46,669 nt of DNA from Nitratidesulfovibrio liaohensis (GTDB taxonomy: Bacteria; Desulfobacterota; Desulfovibrionia; Desulfovibrionales; Desulfovibrionaceae). Positions 38,720 through 46,669 of this stretch are shown here, piece after piece (within the stretch, counting starts at the first letter, position 1; each line of letters opens with the position of its first letter). The stretch spans positions 1-46,669 of the forward strand of contig NZ_VSMK01000220.1 in the NCBI RefSeq assembly GCF_011682075.1, written 5' to 3'. Under the pieces are notes generated by a model. It did no database searches and was not told the origin of the DNA. It saw only the letters and a list, made by a program, of their open reading frames with translations. A program made the translations under genes and the position numbers.

Positions 38720-40714
38720 TCAATCCTCCATAGTAAAAGATTTGTTTGCAATGATATCCTGACCTTTCTGATTTTTTCTATGAGTCACCCGCAAAGGCTC
38801 ACGAAATTGACTTGCGTTAGTCATAATCATTCTTGCATTACGCAGTCTCCCGATGCGAAATGCTTCTGTTTTGTTAGCGATGTGAGTTTGGCAAAACGCC
38901 TTCCACTTCACAGAGCAAACGCGATGATCACTCTCTGGAAAGAAAGTTTCGTAAGCAACAAACCTGTCACCGCTGTGAGCCATGATTTCATAGCGAGCAA
39001 CGATCCCGTTTTGGTTTTTAGTTAACCCAATACTGAATCCGTAAACTCTCAACCAATCCCCTTGTCGATACATCTTTCCAGACAGCTTTGCGTTAGGGTC
39101 AATAAGCATTTCTCCGCAGCAACGGCAGTTTTTAGCAGCAATATCATTCTTCTCACTACAACCTTTCTTAATAGTAACTTTTGTCTGCGTGTCTTCAATA
39201 TCATCACAGGTACGAAACTGAAAAAAGTGCTCACACCTTTTACCTTCGATAACATTATTACAACGACGAGCAAATGGCGAGTTCTCATAGCTACAAGCTG
39301 GACATACCCTTGGCTCGTCACCACCTTTACTAGAAGACTTGAATTTCTGGTCTTGCACCCCCTCTATAATTGGGTCAAAGTACAATTCTGCCATATCATC
39401 AAGAGTACCAGCGAAGTCCAGCACCACGTGATCATCCTTAACCATTCCCATTTCCTTATGCTTCTTCTTAAGAATCCGCATACCTCGCCCCAAAAGTTGA
39501 ATCAATAACGTGATGCTTCCAACCTTCCGAAGAATTATTGACGTATCCCATGGCGGGACGTTCACGCCGGTTGTGAGACAACCAATCTGAAAGATGAATT
39601 TATACTTACCTTCAGCTGCGTCAGAAAGAATCTCACGACGTTTTTTCTCACCAGTAGAGTCAGTTACTATAGCCCAGGTTACGCCATCAGGAAGCGCCGC
39701 GGCTGCCTCCTCGCAATGCCGCTTGCCTGAACAAGTTACTAGCGCTGCGTTACGAGTTTCCATAAACTTGGCTGCGAACTGCATAATCTTTTGCGTCATG
39801 GACTGGTTTTGATGAATTTTTTCCTGCATCGCATCCATTTCTTTCTTACTGAAGTCTTTGATTCCATCATCACCATCTGGCGCAAATTCAGCAAGATCAT
39901 AACCCAAATCACCAACCTCACCGTAAACAGTTGGGACAACAAAACCCAAATCCACCAGGTAATTGGTTGGAACCTGCATAACCGTCTTACGCCAAAATCC
40001 TCGAATGTTAGGATTACTTACCACGATATGATTGTTATCACGGTATGGGCTACCAGTGAGACCAAAGATACGTAGTTCTCGCTTGTATTTCTCACGGCAA
40101 CGGCGTTTCATCTCTGTAATGATTAAAGTGTATTGCGAACGACCTGTACCAGTTAACCCCGTGTATTCACCATCCTTGAAAACCATCTCACCTTTTGCGG
40201 TGCTCATCTGCTCAAACGTTTCCTCGTTCTCTTCGGCTTCGACAATATCCATATGATTTAGCATGTGGCACTCATCAATAGCGATAACTGCCGGAACATA
40301 GTCACCAAGCCCCTTGAACAAGCCGTTTGCCGCCGTTCCTTCACTTGCCACTATAGTTGGGTAGTAAACAGATTTAACGTTAAGGCCAGCGCAATATACG
40401 CTATTACGGATACCGAAGTTACGGAGTTCTTCAGCATTCTGGCTGATGATTTCTGACTGGCGAGAAAGCACCATGTAAGGAAGGCCAAGCTGCTCCATGC
40501 GTTTACCAATCATGGCAAGAATGATTGTCTTACCTGCCGATACCGACAGGTCTGCTATGAATGGCGCTTCGTACTTAGCGATGTGCTTACCTATTTGGTC
40601 GAATGTCACGCACTGGAATGGGTATGGCGTGATTTCTCCAAACTGATAATCCTTCTGAATCTGCTTAATCTTCTCTTGATCAAAGTTGGCTACTAAGCGC
40701 TCTACTGGAAGCAT
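38720..40714 (-). CDS. SF2 DEAD/DEAH-type helicase with C-terminal zinc ribbons
   Basis: 664 aa. Motif I SVSAGKT (57-63), motif II DECH (147-150), motif III LTGSPYR, and C-terminal RecA-like motifs IFQIGCLTTGVNVPPWD and QLLGRGMRI. The last third has zinc-binding clusters (CPACSYENSPFARRC, CEHFF, then CSEKN...CRCCGE). T1-like phages have a helicase of this type in the replication region. Its promoter at 40756-40799 overlaps that of the divergent regulator gene. Confidence 0.88.
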   Translation of the reverse strand: MLPVERLVANFDQEKIKQIQKDYQFGEITPYPFQCVTFDQIGKHIAKYEAPFIADLSVSAGKTIILAMIGKRMEQLGLPYMVLSRQSEIISQNAEELRNFGIRNSVYCAGLNVKSVYYPTIVASEGTAANGLFKGLGDYVPAVIAIDECHMLNHMDIVEAEENEETFEQMSTAKGEMVFKDGEYTGLTGTGRSQYTLIITEMKRRCREKYKRELRIFGLTGSPYRDNNHIVVSNPNIRGFWRKTVMQVPTNYLVDLGFVVPTVYGEVGDLGYDLAEFAPDGDDGIKDFSKKEMDAMQEKIHQNQSMTQKIMQFAAKFMETRNAALVTCSGKRHCEEAAAALPDGVTWAIVTDSTGEKKRREILSDAAEGKYKFIFQIGCLTTGVNVPPWDTSIILRKVGSITLLIQLLGRGMRILKKKHKEMGMVKDDHVVLDFAGTLDDMAELYFDPIIEGVQDQKFKSSSKGGDEPRVCPACSYENSPFARRCNNVIEGKRCEHFFQFRTCDDIEDTQTKVTIKKGCSEKNDIAAKNCRCCGEMLIDPNAKLSGKMYRQGDWLRVYGFSIGLTKNQNGIVARYEIMAHSGDRFVAYETFFPESDHRVCSVKWKAFCQTHIANKTEAFRIGRLRNARMIMTNASQFREPLRVTHRKNQKGQDIIANKSFTMED

Positions 40715-40755
40715 TTTAAATATCCTAGCTGTTTGTTAGTTCGTTGCATTGCTGT

Positions 40756-40799
40756 ATAATAGCAATTATCGAACCTATTGTTTAACAAAAAATGCTATT
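40756..40799. promoter_or_regulatory. Divergent promoter-operator between helicase and Cro-like gene
   Basis: Leftward: AATAGCATTTTTTGTTAA (40799-40782), 30 bp, TATTAT (40761-40756). Rightward: TATAAT at 40755-40760 on the same bases, with TTTGTT 17 bp upstream. The palindrome lies in the rightward leader, 11 bases before the regulator ATG, so one site can affect both directions. Confidence 0.65.
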
Positions 40800-40810
40800 G
40801 AGGTGATTAA

Positions 40811-41284
40811 ATGAATGCAGTTGATAAGCGAACCATTAACGGCAATAACGGAACTGTCCGCACTGAAGACAAAAAACAACGAAAACGACCATCGGGTTAC
40901 TACGTTTTAAAAGATGAAGTAAGAGCCGGGCTACGCGCGCGACTGGAGATTGTTCTTGATTTCTTCGGCACAAAGGCGAATATCGCAAAGCAGCTAAAGG
41001 TGACACCGCAGGCTGTAGAAGAATGGTTTAAGCGCGGAATGATATCGGCACGTGGAGCTCAGCTTTCACACAACTACTACAAGCGAAATGGAGAAGGCTT
41101 TCGAGCCACATTCTGCCGACCAGACCTGCAATTCGACGGCAATGGCAAGCCGCTAACTCTGCGCTGCAAAAAGCGTCACATGCTGCGCGTGGTTACAGAG
41201 GCTGAACTGGCCACTAAGCCAGAGTGTCGTTCGTGGCGAAAAATTAAAGCCGCCAACGAAGCAGCACGAAAAGCTAAAGAGTAA
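40811..41284 (+). CDS. Cro/YdaS-like helix-turn-helix regulator
   Basis: 157 aa. A basic N-terminus (DKKQRKRPSGYY) precedes the DNA-binding unit FGTKANIAKQLKVTPQAVEEWFKRGMISARGAQLSHNYY (residues about 52-90) and FCRPDLQF, the pattern of YdaS/Cro antitoxin-like regulators. The C-terminal third is basic. SD GAGGTGA. The cassette palindrome lies directly upstream of its start, so it is the best candidate in this genome for binding that operator; this is an inference. Confidence 0.78.
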   Translation: MNAVDKRTINGNNGTVRTEDKKQRKRPSGYYVLKDEVRAGLRARLEIVLDFFGTKANIAKQLKVTPQAVEEWFKRGMISARGAQLSHNYYKRNGEGFRATFCRPDLQFDGNGKPLTLRCKKRHMLRVVTEAELATKPECRSWRKIKAANEAARKAKE

Positions 41285-41290
41285 GGAATT

Positions 41291-41325
41291 GGATGTGCCA
41301 TAATCGGTACATCCTTTTTTATTGG
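41291..41325 (+). terminator. Terminator after the regulator gene
   Basis: GGATGTGCC-ATAATC-GGTACATCC with one mismatch, then six T. It isolates the regulator from the HNH gene. Confidence 0.7.
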
Positions 41326-41335
41326 AGAGAAGAAA

Positions 41336-41815
41336 ATGAACTGGCATGATTATTTTTACTATGTAGATGGCAAATTGCATTGGAAGATTAGCACTGCAAG
41401 ACGTGTTAAGGTTGGCGATGAGTGCAACTCACTATCTACATCTGGCTATTACAAAGTGTCTGTTAATGGCTTTAGGACTTATGTACATAGAGTTGTGTGG
41501 GAGATGTTTAATGGAGAGCTTCAAAATGGCGACTACATTGATCATATAAACCATAACAAATTAGATAACAGAATAGAAAACCTAAGAGTAACAACAAATC
41601 AAGGTAACTCAAGAAATTGCAAGCTTAGCGTTTTATCAACAAATGGTTATTGTGGAGTGGCAAAGCTAAATCACGGAAAATTTAAGGCTCACATCAAGGT
41701 TGACGGCAAGCATCTACACCTTGGGAACTTCGATACTCCAGAGCAGGCGTATAAAGTAAGAATTGAAGCAGAGAGAAAATACAACTTTCACGAAAATCAC
41801 GGGTTAAGCAAATGA
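41336..41815 (+). CDS. HNH homing endonuclease with AP2-like C-terminal domain
   Basis: 159 aa (MNWHDYFYYVDGKLHWKI). HNH core VHRVVWEMFNG and IDHINHNKLDNRIENLRV, then STNGYCGVAKL and LGNFDTPEQAYKVRIEAE. SD GGAGAGAAGA. It overlaps the primase gene by 4 bases, so an insertion at the boundary kept coupling intact. AT-rich, as are the other copies. Confidence 0.88.
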   Translation: MNWHDYFYYVDGKLHWKISTARRVKVGDECNSLSTSGYYKVSVNGFRTYVHRVVWEMFNGELQNGDYIDHINHNKLDNRIENLRVTTNQGNSRNCKLSVLSTNGYCGVAKLNHGKFKAHIKVDGKHLHLGNFDTPEQAYKVRIEAERKYNFHENHGLSK

Positions 41816-42735
41816 ATTACGATAAGAATGAAGTTATACCTAAGATGGCCGGATTGTGGAAATCATTTTATGCAAAGGAACTTGGTTGGAATGATAGACA
41901 CCTAAGTAAGAAGCACGGACCATGCCCATACTGCTTTGGCACTGACAGATTCAGATTTACCGACGAAATAGGCAGTGAAAAAGGAAATGGCGCGGCAGTT
42001 TGTTCGAAATGCGGAAGTGACTCCGGTATAGGATGGGTCATGAAGTGCACTGGATCGTCCTTCGCCGATTCAGTAAATTTGCTTGGTGACTGGCTGAACT
42101 TAACACCAATTGAGGTTATAGTTAAAGCAAACAAGCAAGCATCAAGAACCCAGCTCTACAAAATGGGCGCACAGATTGATCACGAAAGATGCCTGGAGAT
42201 AATGGAAAGGACTGAGAGAGTAGAATCTACTCCACTCAGCATATACGAGGGTATTTATAGCGAGTTTGGTTTTGATGCTGGCAGGACAAAATCAGGCGAA
42301 CTAATACACGCAGTGCCGTGCTTTATGGCTTATAGTGACGGCATATCAGAAGAAATGTGCAATGTAATGTTTATCAATGAAGAAGGGGGTGTTAGTTATG
42401 CTGCAAAAGATTATACTCGCCAGTCTATTGCTGTTATTGGCACCTTTAAAGATGATGAGTACGCTTATCTGGTCGATAATTGGATTGATGGTGTTCGCGT
42501 TCATCTTGCTACTGGCAAACGCTGTGTGCTTGTTTGCCACTCTAGCTACAACATGGAGATGGTTGCTTATGCGCTTAGAAACTACAAGCTGAGAGTGGCA
42601 TGCAAGCTTGATAGGGAATTGCTTTGCGTTGCGGATGACAGGAACGTTGACGTGGTAATACCAAATGATGAATACTCATTCAAGAGCGGTATCAGGAAGA
42701 AGATATATAAAGCGAGTGATTTATTGAATAGTTAA
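41812..42735 (+). CDS. Zinc-finger DNA primase
   Basis: 307 aa. N-terminal zinc ribbon GPCPYC (Cys38, Cys41) and AAVCSKCGSD (Cys64, Cys67), as in P4 alpha/T7-type primases, followed by SGIGWVMKCTGSSFADSVNLLGDWL. A C-terminal TOPRIM-like part (GKRCVLVCHSSYNMEMVAYALRN...CKLDRELL...DVVIPND). T1-like phages have a short primase of this size next to the regulator. Partner of the DUF3987 helicase. Confidence 0.8.
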   Translation: MNYDKNEVIPKMAGLWKSFYAKELGWNDRHLSKKHGPCPYCFGTDRFRFTDEIGSEKGNGAAVCSKCGSDSGIGWVMKCTGSSFADSVNLLGDWLNLTPIEVIVKANKQASRTQLYKMGAQIDHERCLEIMERTERVESTPLSIYEGIYSEFGFDAGRTKSGELIHAVPCFMAYSDGISEEMCNVMFINEEGGVSYAAKDYTRQSIAVIGTFKDDEYAYLVDNWIDGVRVHLATGKRCVLVCHSSYNMEMVAYALRNYKLRVACKLDRELLCVADDRNVDVVIPNDEYSFKSGIRKKIYKASDLLNS

Positions 42736-42757
42736 CCTCCTTCGGGAGGTTTTTTTA
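42735..42757 (+). terminator. Terminator before the tailspike gene
   Basis: AACCTCC-TTCG-GGAGGTT then T-run. Same hairpin and flank as the terminator at 19421-19442. Confidence 0.85.
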
Positions 42758-42771
42758 TGCCTTAAAGATGC

Positions 42772-42800
42772 TACAATCCAAATTAGCAATTAGTGCTATT
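42772..42800. promoter_or_regulatory. Tailspike promoter with palindrome at the start site
   Basis: Rightward extended -10 TGCTACAAT (-10 at 42772-42777) with the palindrome TTAGCAATTAGTGCTATT (42783-42800) over the predicted start of transcription. The same box in the other direction has GCATAA at about 32 bp, so a leftward antisense start cannot be excluded. Confidence 0.5.
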
Positions 42801-42822
42801 TTACAAATGGAGACTTTACACA

Positions 42823-45300
42823 ATGGCAATTTATGACTTAGGAACAGCGTCTCTGGCCGCTAATGGCGAGGTGACTGGCGTAGGGACAACATGGAAGGCG
42901 CCCCTTACACTGATTAGAGTTGGTGCAACCATCGTATTTAAAACTGAACCAGTACAAATTTACACCATCTCTGAAATTATCAGTGATACTCAGATTAATG
43001 TTTATAACCCCAATTCTGAGACCGTTCCTGCCGGAACTGGTTACGCGATTCTTGCTCACGATGGAATTACCGTTCAGGGTTTAGCTCAGGATGTTGCTGA
43101 AACTCTCCGTTACTATCAATCAAGGGAATCAGAGGTCGCAACAGCAGTTGATGTTTTTAAGGCTTTTGATCAGGATAAATTTTCAAGTGATGTAAGCCGA
43201 GTTAACACACAATTTGGAGAAATTACTGCTATTGGTGCTCAGGTCTCATCTGATGCCGCCAAAGTGACCACCGATAAGAATGCAGCGGCAGCAAGTGCAA
43301 CCAGCGCATCCGCTGACAAAGATGCGGCAGCTGCATCAGCGCGGGAGGCGGCAGATTATGCGGCGTCACTTGACACACAGAACATATTAAGAAAAGACTT
43401 GGCGCTATCAGACTTAACTGACAAGCCACTAGCAAGGCAGAACCTTGATGTTTACTCCAGGGATGAGACTGACTCAAAAATAATTAATGATTTGTCCGAG
43501 AGAGGAGGTGAACTCATTAATTTGAAAAGGGGCGGTCTTACATCAAACTTATCGACTACGATTGCTGATTTTTACCAGAATACAGTTATTAACCTTGTTA
43601 CAGATTACGGTCTTGTTGGTGACTTTGATCCCACCACTGGCGTATCTAACGGAACAAATAACGTCACTGCACTTCAGGAAGCAATCAATGATGTTATTTC
43701 CAACGGAGGTAATGTGACATTAAGATTCCCGTCAGGGAAGTTTAGATTTAAGCGTCTAAACACATACAAGCCAGGTGGCGTAGCTGTTACTTTAGGTGTT
43801 GAGGGTGCAGGTTTAAAGAATGTAATTATTGAGGGGGATGGATTCTCAACCGAACTCTATTGCGATGATATTGGAAGATTGTTCGGGCTTTATGCTGCGA
43901 ACAACGTTATCATCCGAAATATGAAGGTGATAGGTTACGGGGGCGGTGCTACTTCGCCATCTCGAGAAAGAGACCAGGCATTCGCGTTGGGTTATAAATG
44001 CAAGAGCGTCATTTTCGATAATGTTTACATTGATAACTTCTACGGTGACTGCATCTATTTTGGTGGAGATCTTGAGAATGGCGCAATAACAGGAAAATTC
44101 TCTAGAGATGTAACAGTAAGGAATTGCATACTTAAGGAGCGTTACGGCAACGGCATTCGATCCTGGGACGCATCAGGTGGCGGCACACGATCCCGTTTGG
44201 CAATGGCTGTTATCGACGTCGTAGGCCTGAAAGTACATGACAATATTATTTACGGAGAAATAGATCTAGAACCAAACTCGTCAGGCCAGAATATGCAGTA
44301 TGTGGAAATCCATGACAATACATTCCGCAGTGCTGGAGTTATCCCAGTAACCAACCCTTACGAGTGTGAGCCATTGTACGAAGGAACAGCCACGATAAGA
44401 GGCGGTGTAACACTGCAAACTGTTGCGTCAAACTTGACGACCGCATCAATCACAATTCGCGATAACGCAATTGAGTACGGGCGAATTCGAATTACTGGTG
44501 GTTCAAATGCAGGTCATGTGTTGTGTCATGGCAATAGGATACGTCGTGGTGGGTTTTTTATTGGGCATTATTCTGGAACAAACAACAACCCTAACATGAT
44601 CATTAGGGATAATCATGTTGATGCTGGGTTCAATGGTAGTGACGATTACAACATGGAAGACTGGATTACTGTCGGAAGCATCCCTTTAGCTGCATTCTTT
44701 ATACAAGGCAGCCTTTCATCATGTCGCGTTATTGGTAATACATGTGGAAGCCAAGATGCTAGTTTTTCTAATATGTTTTATCTTCTTAACACCACGCAAA
44801 CAGGTGGGGTAGATATTGAGGCGGGCGGCGGTAGTAACCAGTGGGTGGAAAACATTGCAGTTAACACCACTGCTCTTCGTAACTACACAACGCGAACTAC
44901 AGACCTTGATATTGGGAACTCCGTAATGCCAAACTCTGGGGTTGGTCGAACTGAGTTTACTAAGCAGTTAGCGAGAGTATTAATTAATCCTGTCGTTAAT
45001 GTGACCGTTTCGGGAAGTAACCAGAAGATACAATTTAATACAAATCCCGGTAATAAATATAGATTAACTCATAGTGCAAGCTCTAGTGTAGATGGAATAA
45101 CTGGCTACACTGAGGAAGCCGGGATGCAAATACAAATAAGGAGTTCATCAGCTTCTGCATCAAACACTTTGACATTAAAATCTAGTTCAAGTTTTTATAT
45201 GAAAGGAGGAGTAGACGCGACCTTGAAATCAACTAGACACATTATTATGGTTGAGTTAATAGAGCCAGAGGGGTGGACTGAGGTATATAGAAACTTTTAA
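42823..45300 (+). CDS. Tailspike with right-handed beta-helix
   Basis: 825 aa from the ATG at 42823 (MAIYDLGTASLAANGEVTGVG), GGAG upstream. Residues 1-110 form a virion-anchor domain shared by many T1-like side fibres; about 130-190 is an Ala-rich coiled coil (AAAASATSASADKDAAAASA). A pectate-lyase-like beta-helix follows (about 250-680, with coils such as NNVIIRNMKVIGYGGG, ITIRDNAIEYG, NMIIRDNHVDAG). A C-terminal beta domain (about 720-825) may trimerise. Beta-helix tailspikes usually bind and often cleave capsule or O-antigen; the substrate is unknown. Confidence 0.85.
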   Translation: MAIYDLGTASLAANGEVTGVGTTWKAPLTLIRVGATIVFKTEPVQIYTISEIISDTQINVYNPNSETVPAGTGYAILAHDGITVQGLAQDVAETLRYYQSRESEVATAVDVFKAFDQDKFSSDVSRVNTQFGEITAIGAQVSSDAAKVTTDKNAAAASATSASADKDAAAASAREAADYAASLDTQNILRKDLALSDLTDKPLARQNLDVYSRDETDSKIINDLSERGGELINLKRGGLTSNLSTTIADFYQNTVINLVTDYGLVGDFDPTTGVSNGTNNVTALQEAINDVISNGGNVTLRFPSGKFRFKRLNTYKPGGVAVTLGVEGAGLKNVIIEGDGFSTELYCDDIGRLFGLYAANNVIIRNMKVIGYGGGATSPSRERDQAFALGYKCKSVIFDNVYIDNFYGDCIYFGGDLENGAITGKFSRDVTVRNCILKERYGNGIRSWDASGGGTRSRLAMAVIDVVGLKVHDNIIYGEIDLEPNSSGQNMQYVEIHDNTFRSAGVIPVTNPYECEPLYEGTATIRGGVTLQTVASNLTTASITIRDNAIEYGRIRITGGSNAGHVLCHGNRIRRGGFFIGHYSGTNNNPNMIIRDNHVDAGFNGSDDYNMEDWITVGSIPLAAFFIQGSLSSCRVIGNTCGSQDASFSNMFYLLNTTQTGGVDIEAGGGSNQWVENIAVNTTALRNYTTRTTDLDIGNSVMPNSGVGRTEFTKQLARVLINPVVNVTVSGSNQKIQFNTNPGNKYRLTHSASSSVDGITGYTEEAGMQIQIRSSSASASNTLTLKSSSSFYMKGGVDATLKSTRHIIMVELIEPEGWTEVYRNF

Positions 45301-45304
45301 CAAT

Positions 45305-45331
45305 AAAAAAACCCCGCCTATGCGGGGTTTT
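45305..45331. terminator. Bidirectional terminator between tailspike and SSB
   Basis: AACCCCGC-CTAT-GCGGGGTT with A-run and T-run on either side. Confidence 0.87.
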
Positions 45332-45336
45332 TACTA

Positions 45337-45765
45337 TCAAAATGGAATATCATCTTCAAAAGTCTGATTCTGCTGTGGTTGTTTTTGCTGCTGCTGCTGT
45401 TGCGGCTGCTGTTGCTGTTGATGTTGTTGTTGTGGTGCTGAATCACCACGCTGACTAAACTCAAGTCGCGGGTTATTCATGTTGATTGTTACGTAAGTCT
45501 TTCCATCCTTATCACGAACATCAACAGCCAACGTTTCGCAACTTACGCTAACAATCTTTCCTTCCTGAAATGCCTCGTCATACCATGCAAGCATTGATTC
45601 TTTTGCAAAGAATACAGCCCTGTAATTGTTCCAGCAAGTTTCATTATCTTTGTTCTTATATCTTTCTGACAAGTCTATAGCATACATTTTCCATAAACCA
45701 TTTGAATTGCTGCCTTCTTTTGTGAATGGCTGGCGGCGAATTGTACCGGTAATTACGTGACTCAT
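45337..45765 (-). CDS. ssb: Single-stranded DNA-binding protein
   Basis: 142 aa. OB-fold part residues 1-105, a Gln-rich linker (about 110-133, mostly Gln with Pro and His), and the acidic tip DDIPF at the C-terminus that recruits SSB partners. It protects single strands during replication and supports the RecE/ERF pair. The stop-start overlap with the HNH gene (4 bases) shows where that element inserted. Confidence 0.9.
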   Translation of the reverse strand: MSHVITGTIRRQPFTKEGSNSNGLWKMYAIDLSERYKNKDNETCWNNYRAVFFAKESMLAWYDEAFQEGKIVSVSCETLAVDVRDKDGKTYVTINMNNPRLEFSQRGDSAPQQQHQQQQQPQQQQQQKQPQQNQTFEDDIPF

Positions 45766-46274
45766 TTCATTTCCTCTCTGTTTATAAATTCGGATTTAAA
45801 CTTTGATTTTATATCCAACAACTCATTGTACGCATCTATAGGTAGCAGGTGATACTTTGTTGAGTAAAACTTTCTATTGTACATCCATCTACCGAAGTAC
45901 TTTCCTGTTTTCTTGTGTAAGCAAACACCTTTATATCCAAGTGAATTATTTTTATTGGCACCCCTGTTTTGTTGGTTTTCTACCCTATTGCATTTCCTTA
46001 AATTTGCAACGTTGTTGTTTGATGGATTACCATCAATATGATCAATCTCAAAGCTACCTAGCAAATCCTCTCCAGAGTTAACGCAATATGCAATGCGATG
46101 CACTTTTAGTCTTTTATTGTCTTGGTATATTGACATATAACCAAGATGATCCGGCTTTCCTACAACTAATCCGGCCTTAGCCTTTTTTACCGCGAATCTC
46201 CTGCAAAGGTTTCCATCTTAATCTATTTTGAATAACTTAGATAAGTATTCAAAGCTCAAATTCTTACCATTCAT
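45762..46274 (-). pseudogene. HNH homing endonuclease interrupted by one TAA codon
   Basis: From the ATG at 46274 the frame reads MNGKNLSFEYLSKLFKID, then TAA (46220-46218), then DGNLCRRFAVKKAKAGLVVG... and on without a break through LKVHRIAYCVNSGED and IDHIDGNPSNNNVANLRKC to the stop at 45762. The TAA stands where related proteins have a residue (AAA to TAA is one change). A start at the ATG at 46136 would give 124 aa with the HNH core but without the N-terminal strand. Fifth member of the family in this genome, though the most distant. Confidence 0.75.
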
Positions 46275-46315
46275 TCTTTTCTCTCTGTTTTGTTGGGGCA
46301 TAAGCCCCGTTTTAT

Positions 46316-46669
46316 TTAGAATGTGTCGATTTGTTGTGATTCTACTTCAACCTTTTCGTCAGCACCACTTTTTTCTGCAACTTTCTTTGGTGTTGCTGGG
46401 TTGAATCCAGTTGCTGCATTGGCTTCAATCTCTGCCTTGCGCTCGATAATGTGAGGTTCGAAAACCTTCCATCCCGCCGCGTCTAGTGATTGCTTGGCCT
46501 CTTTCCAGACTTTACGTAACTCATCAAGCGTGTTGCACTTCTCTAGCTCGCGCTTGAAGTCTTTAACACCTTTAGCTGCGAGATTGCCATCGTCATCTGC
46601 CTGACTAAGACCTAAAGCTGCTGTAATGCCGTAGCGTCTAGCATATGTAAGAGCAGAGCCGTAACCTTG
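46316..46669 (-). CDS. erf: ERF-family single-strand annealing protein, C-terminal part
   Basis: Continuation of the gene that starts at 424. It runs through the duplicated 127 bases and then through a lysine/glutamate-rich tail ending VEVESQQIDTF and TAA at 46316-46318. Conserved annealing residues are all in the N-terminal piece; this part holds a helical segment (TLDELRKVWKEAKQSL) and a variable acidic tail typical of ERF C-termini. The first 127 bases here are the same DNA as bases 1-127, so this is one gene and not two. Confidence 0.9.
   Translation of the reverse strand, partial: QGYGSALTYARRYGITAALGLSQADDDGNLAAKGVKDFKRELEKCNTLDELRKVWKEAKQSLDAAGWKVFEPHIIERKAEIEANAATGFNPATPKKVAEKSGADEKVEVESQQIDTF
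46543..46669. repeat. Terminal direct repeat, right copy
   Basis: Exact copy of bases 1-127. After removing one copy, the ERF reading frame joins at 46542/1 and the unique genome length is 46,542 bases. Confidence 0.95.

Noticed and set aside
41291-41335. TGCCATAAT as a promoter for the HNH gene at 41336
   Set aside because: The bases form the loop and stem of a terminator hairpin followed by a T-run, which explains them better.
45380-45430. CTG/TTG-rich tract as a regulatory repeat
   Set aside because: It is the Gln codon run of the SSB linker.
1-46669. Lysogeny genes (integrase, CI-like repressor, attachment site)
   Set aside because: None found; the only HTH regulator is Cro/YdaS-like and no recombinase is present, so a lytic lifestyle is favoured.

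Overview
The window is a complete genome of a lytic, long-tailed (siphovirus) phage of an enterobacterium, closest in layout to the T1-like phages (Drexlerviridae). Supporting features are a lambda/T1-style tail tip (J, I, K, L, M), a G-GT tail chaperone with a -1 slippery site, an encapsulin-type DUF2184 major capsid protein, a single-gene u-spanin beside a SAR endolysin, a Cor-like lipoprotein, and a RecE-type exonuclease next to an ERF annealing protein. I see no integrase, excisionase or CI-like repressor. The first 127 bases are repeated exactly as the last 127, so the molecule is circular or circularly permuted (46,542 unique bases) and the ERF gene is split by the linearisation point.

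Layout. (1) 46.3-42.8 kb and 0-2.1 kb: recombination/replication genes on the minus strand (SSB, broken HNH, ERF, HNH, RecE-like). (2) 2.7-3.9 kb, plus: Cor-like lipoprotein and a DUF6453-like protein. (3) 25.2-3.9 kb, minus: one long late operon: terminase, portal, protease/scaffold, decoration protein, an SGNH hydrolase, capsid, head-tail connectors, tail tube, tail chaperones, tape measure and tail tip to J. Seven intrinsic terminators lie inside it, and HNH genes are inserted between structural genes. (4) 29.4-25.3 kb, minus: about 15 tiny early genes, one tRNA-Arg, and a decayed second copy of the replicative helicase gene. (5) 30.0-34.3 kb, plus: small early genes, then a DUF3987-type primase-helicase. 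(6) 35.4-34.3 kb, minus: holin, endolysin, u-spanin. (7) 40.7-35.5 kb, minus: SF2 helicase, VRR-NUC nuclease, small genes and a metallophosphoesterase. (8) 40.8-45.3 kb, plus: Cro-like regulator, HNH, zinc-finger primase and a beta-helix tailspike.

The most unusual signal is a recurrent promoter cassette present at about 16 sites on both strands. It has an imperfect palindrome (TAGCA-N5-TGCTA, seen as AATAGCACnnnTTGCTAA) whose first half lies almost invariably 31 bp upstream of a -10 element (TATAGT/CATAAT), followed by a conserved leader, CATCGAAACGAAA. The palindrome replaces a normal -35 and sits about 5 bp too far upstream to be one. The stop codon of the upstream gene is usually embedded in it. 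This looks like a mobile, activator-dependent early promoter module. Other points: a gene that appears to start at AUU (SGNH hydrolase) and one at AUA; two genes with single nonsense codons; two matching 70-bp (TAA)n segments in the two large divergent intergenic regions, which are candidate origins; and five related HNH genes.
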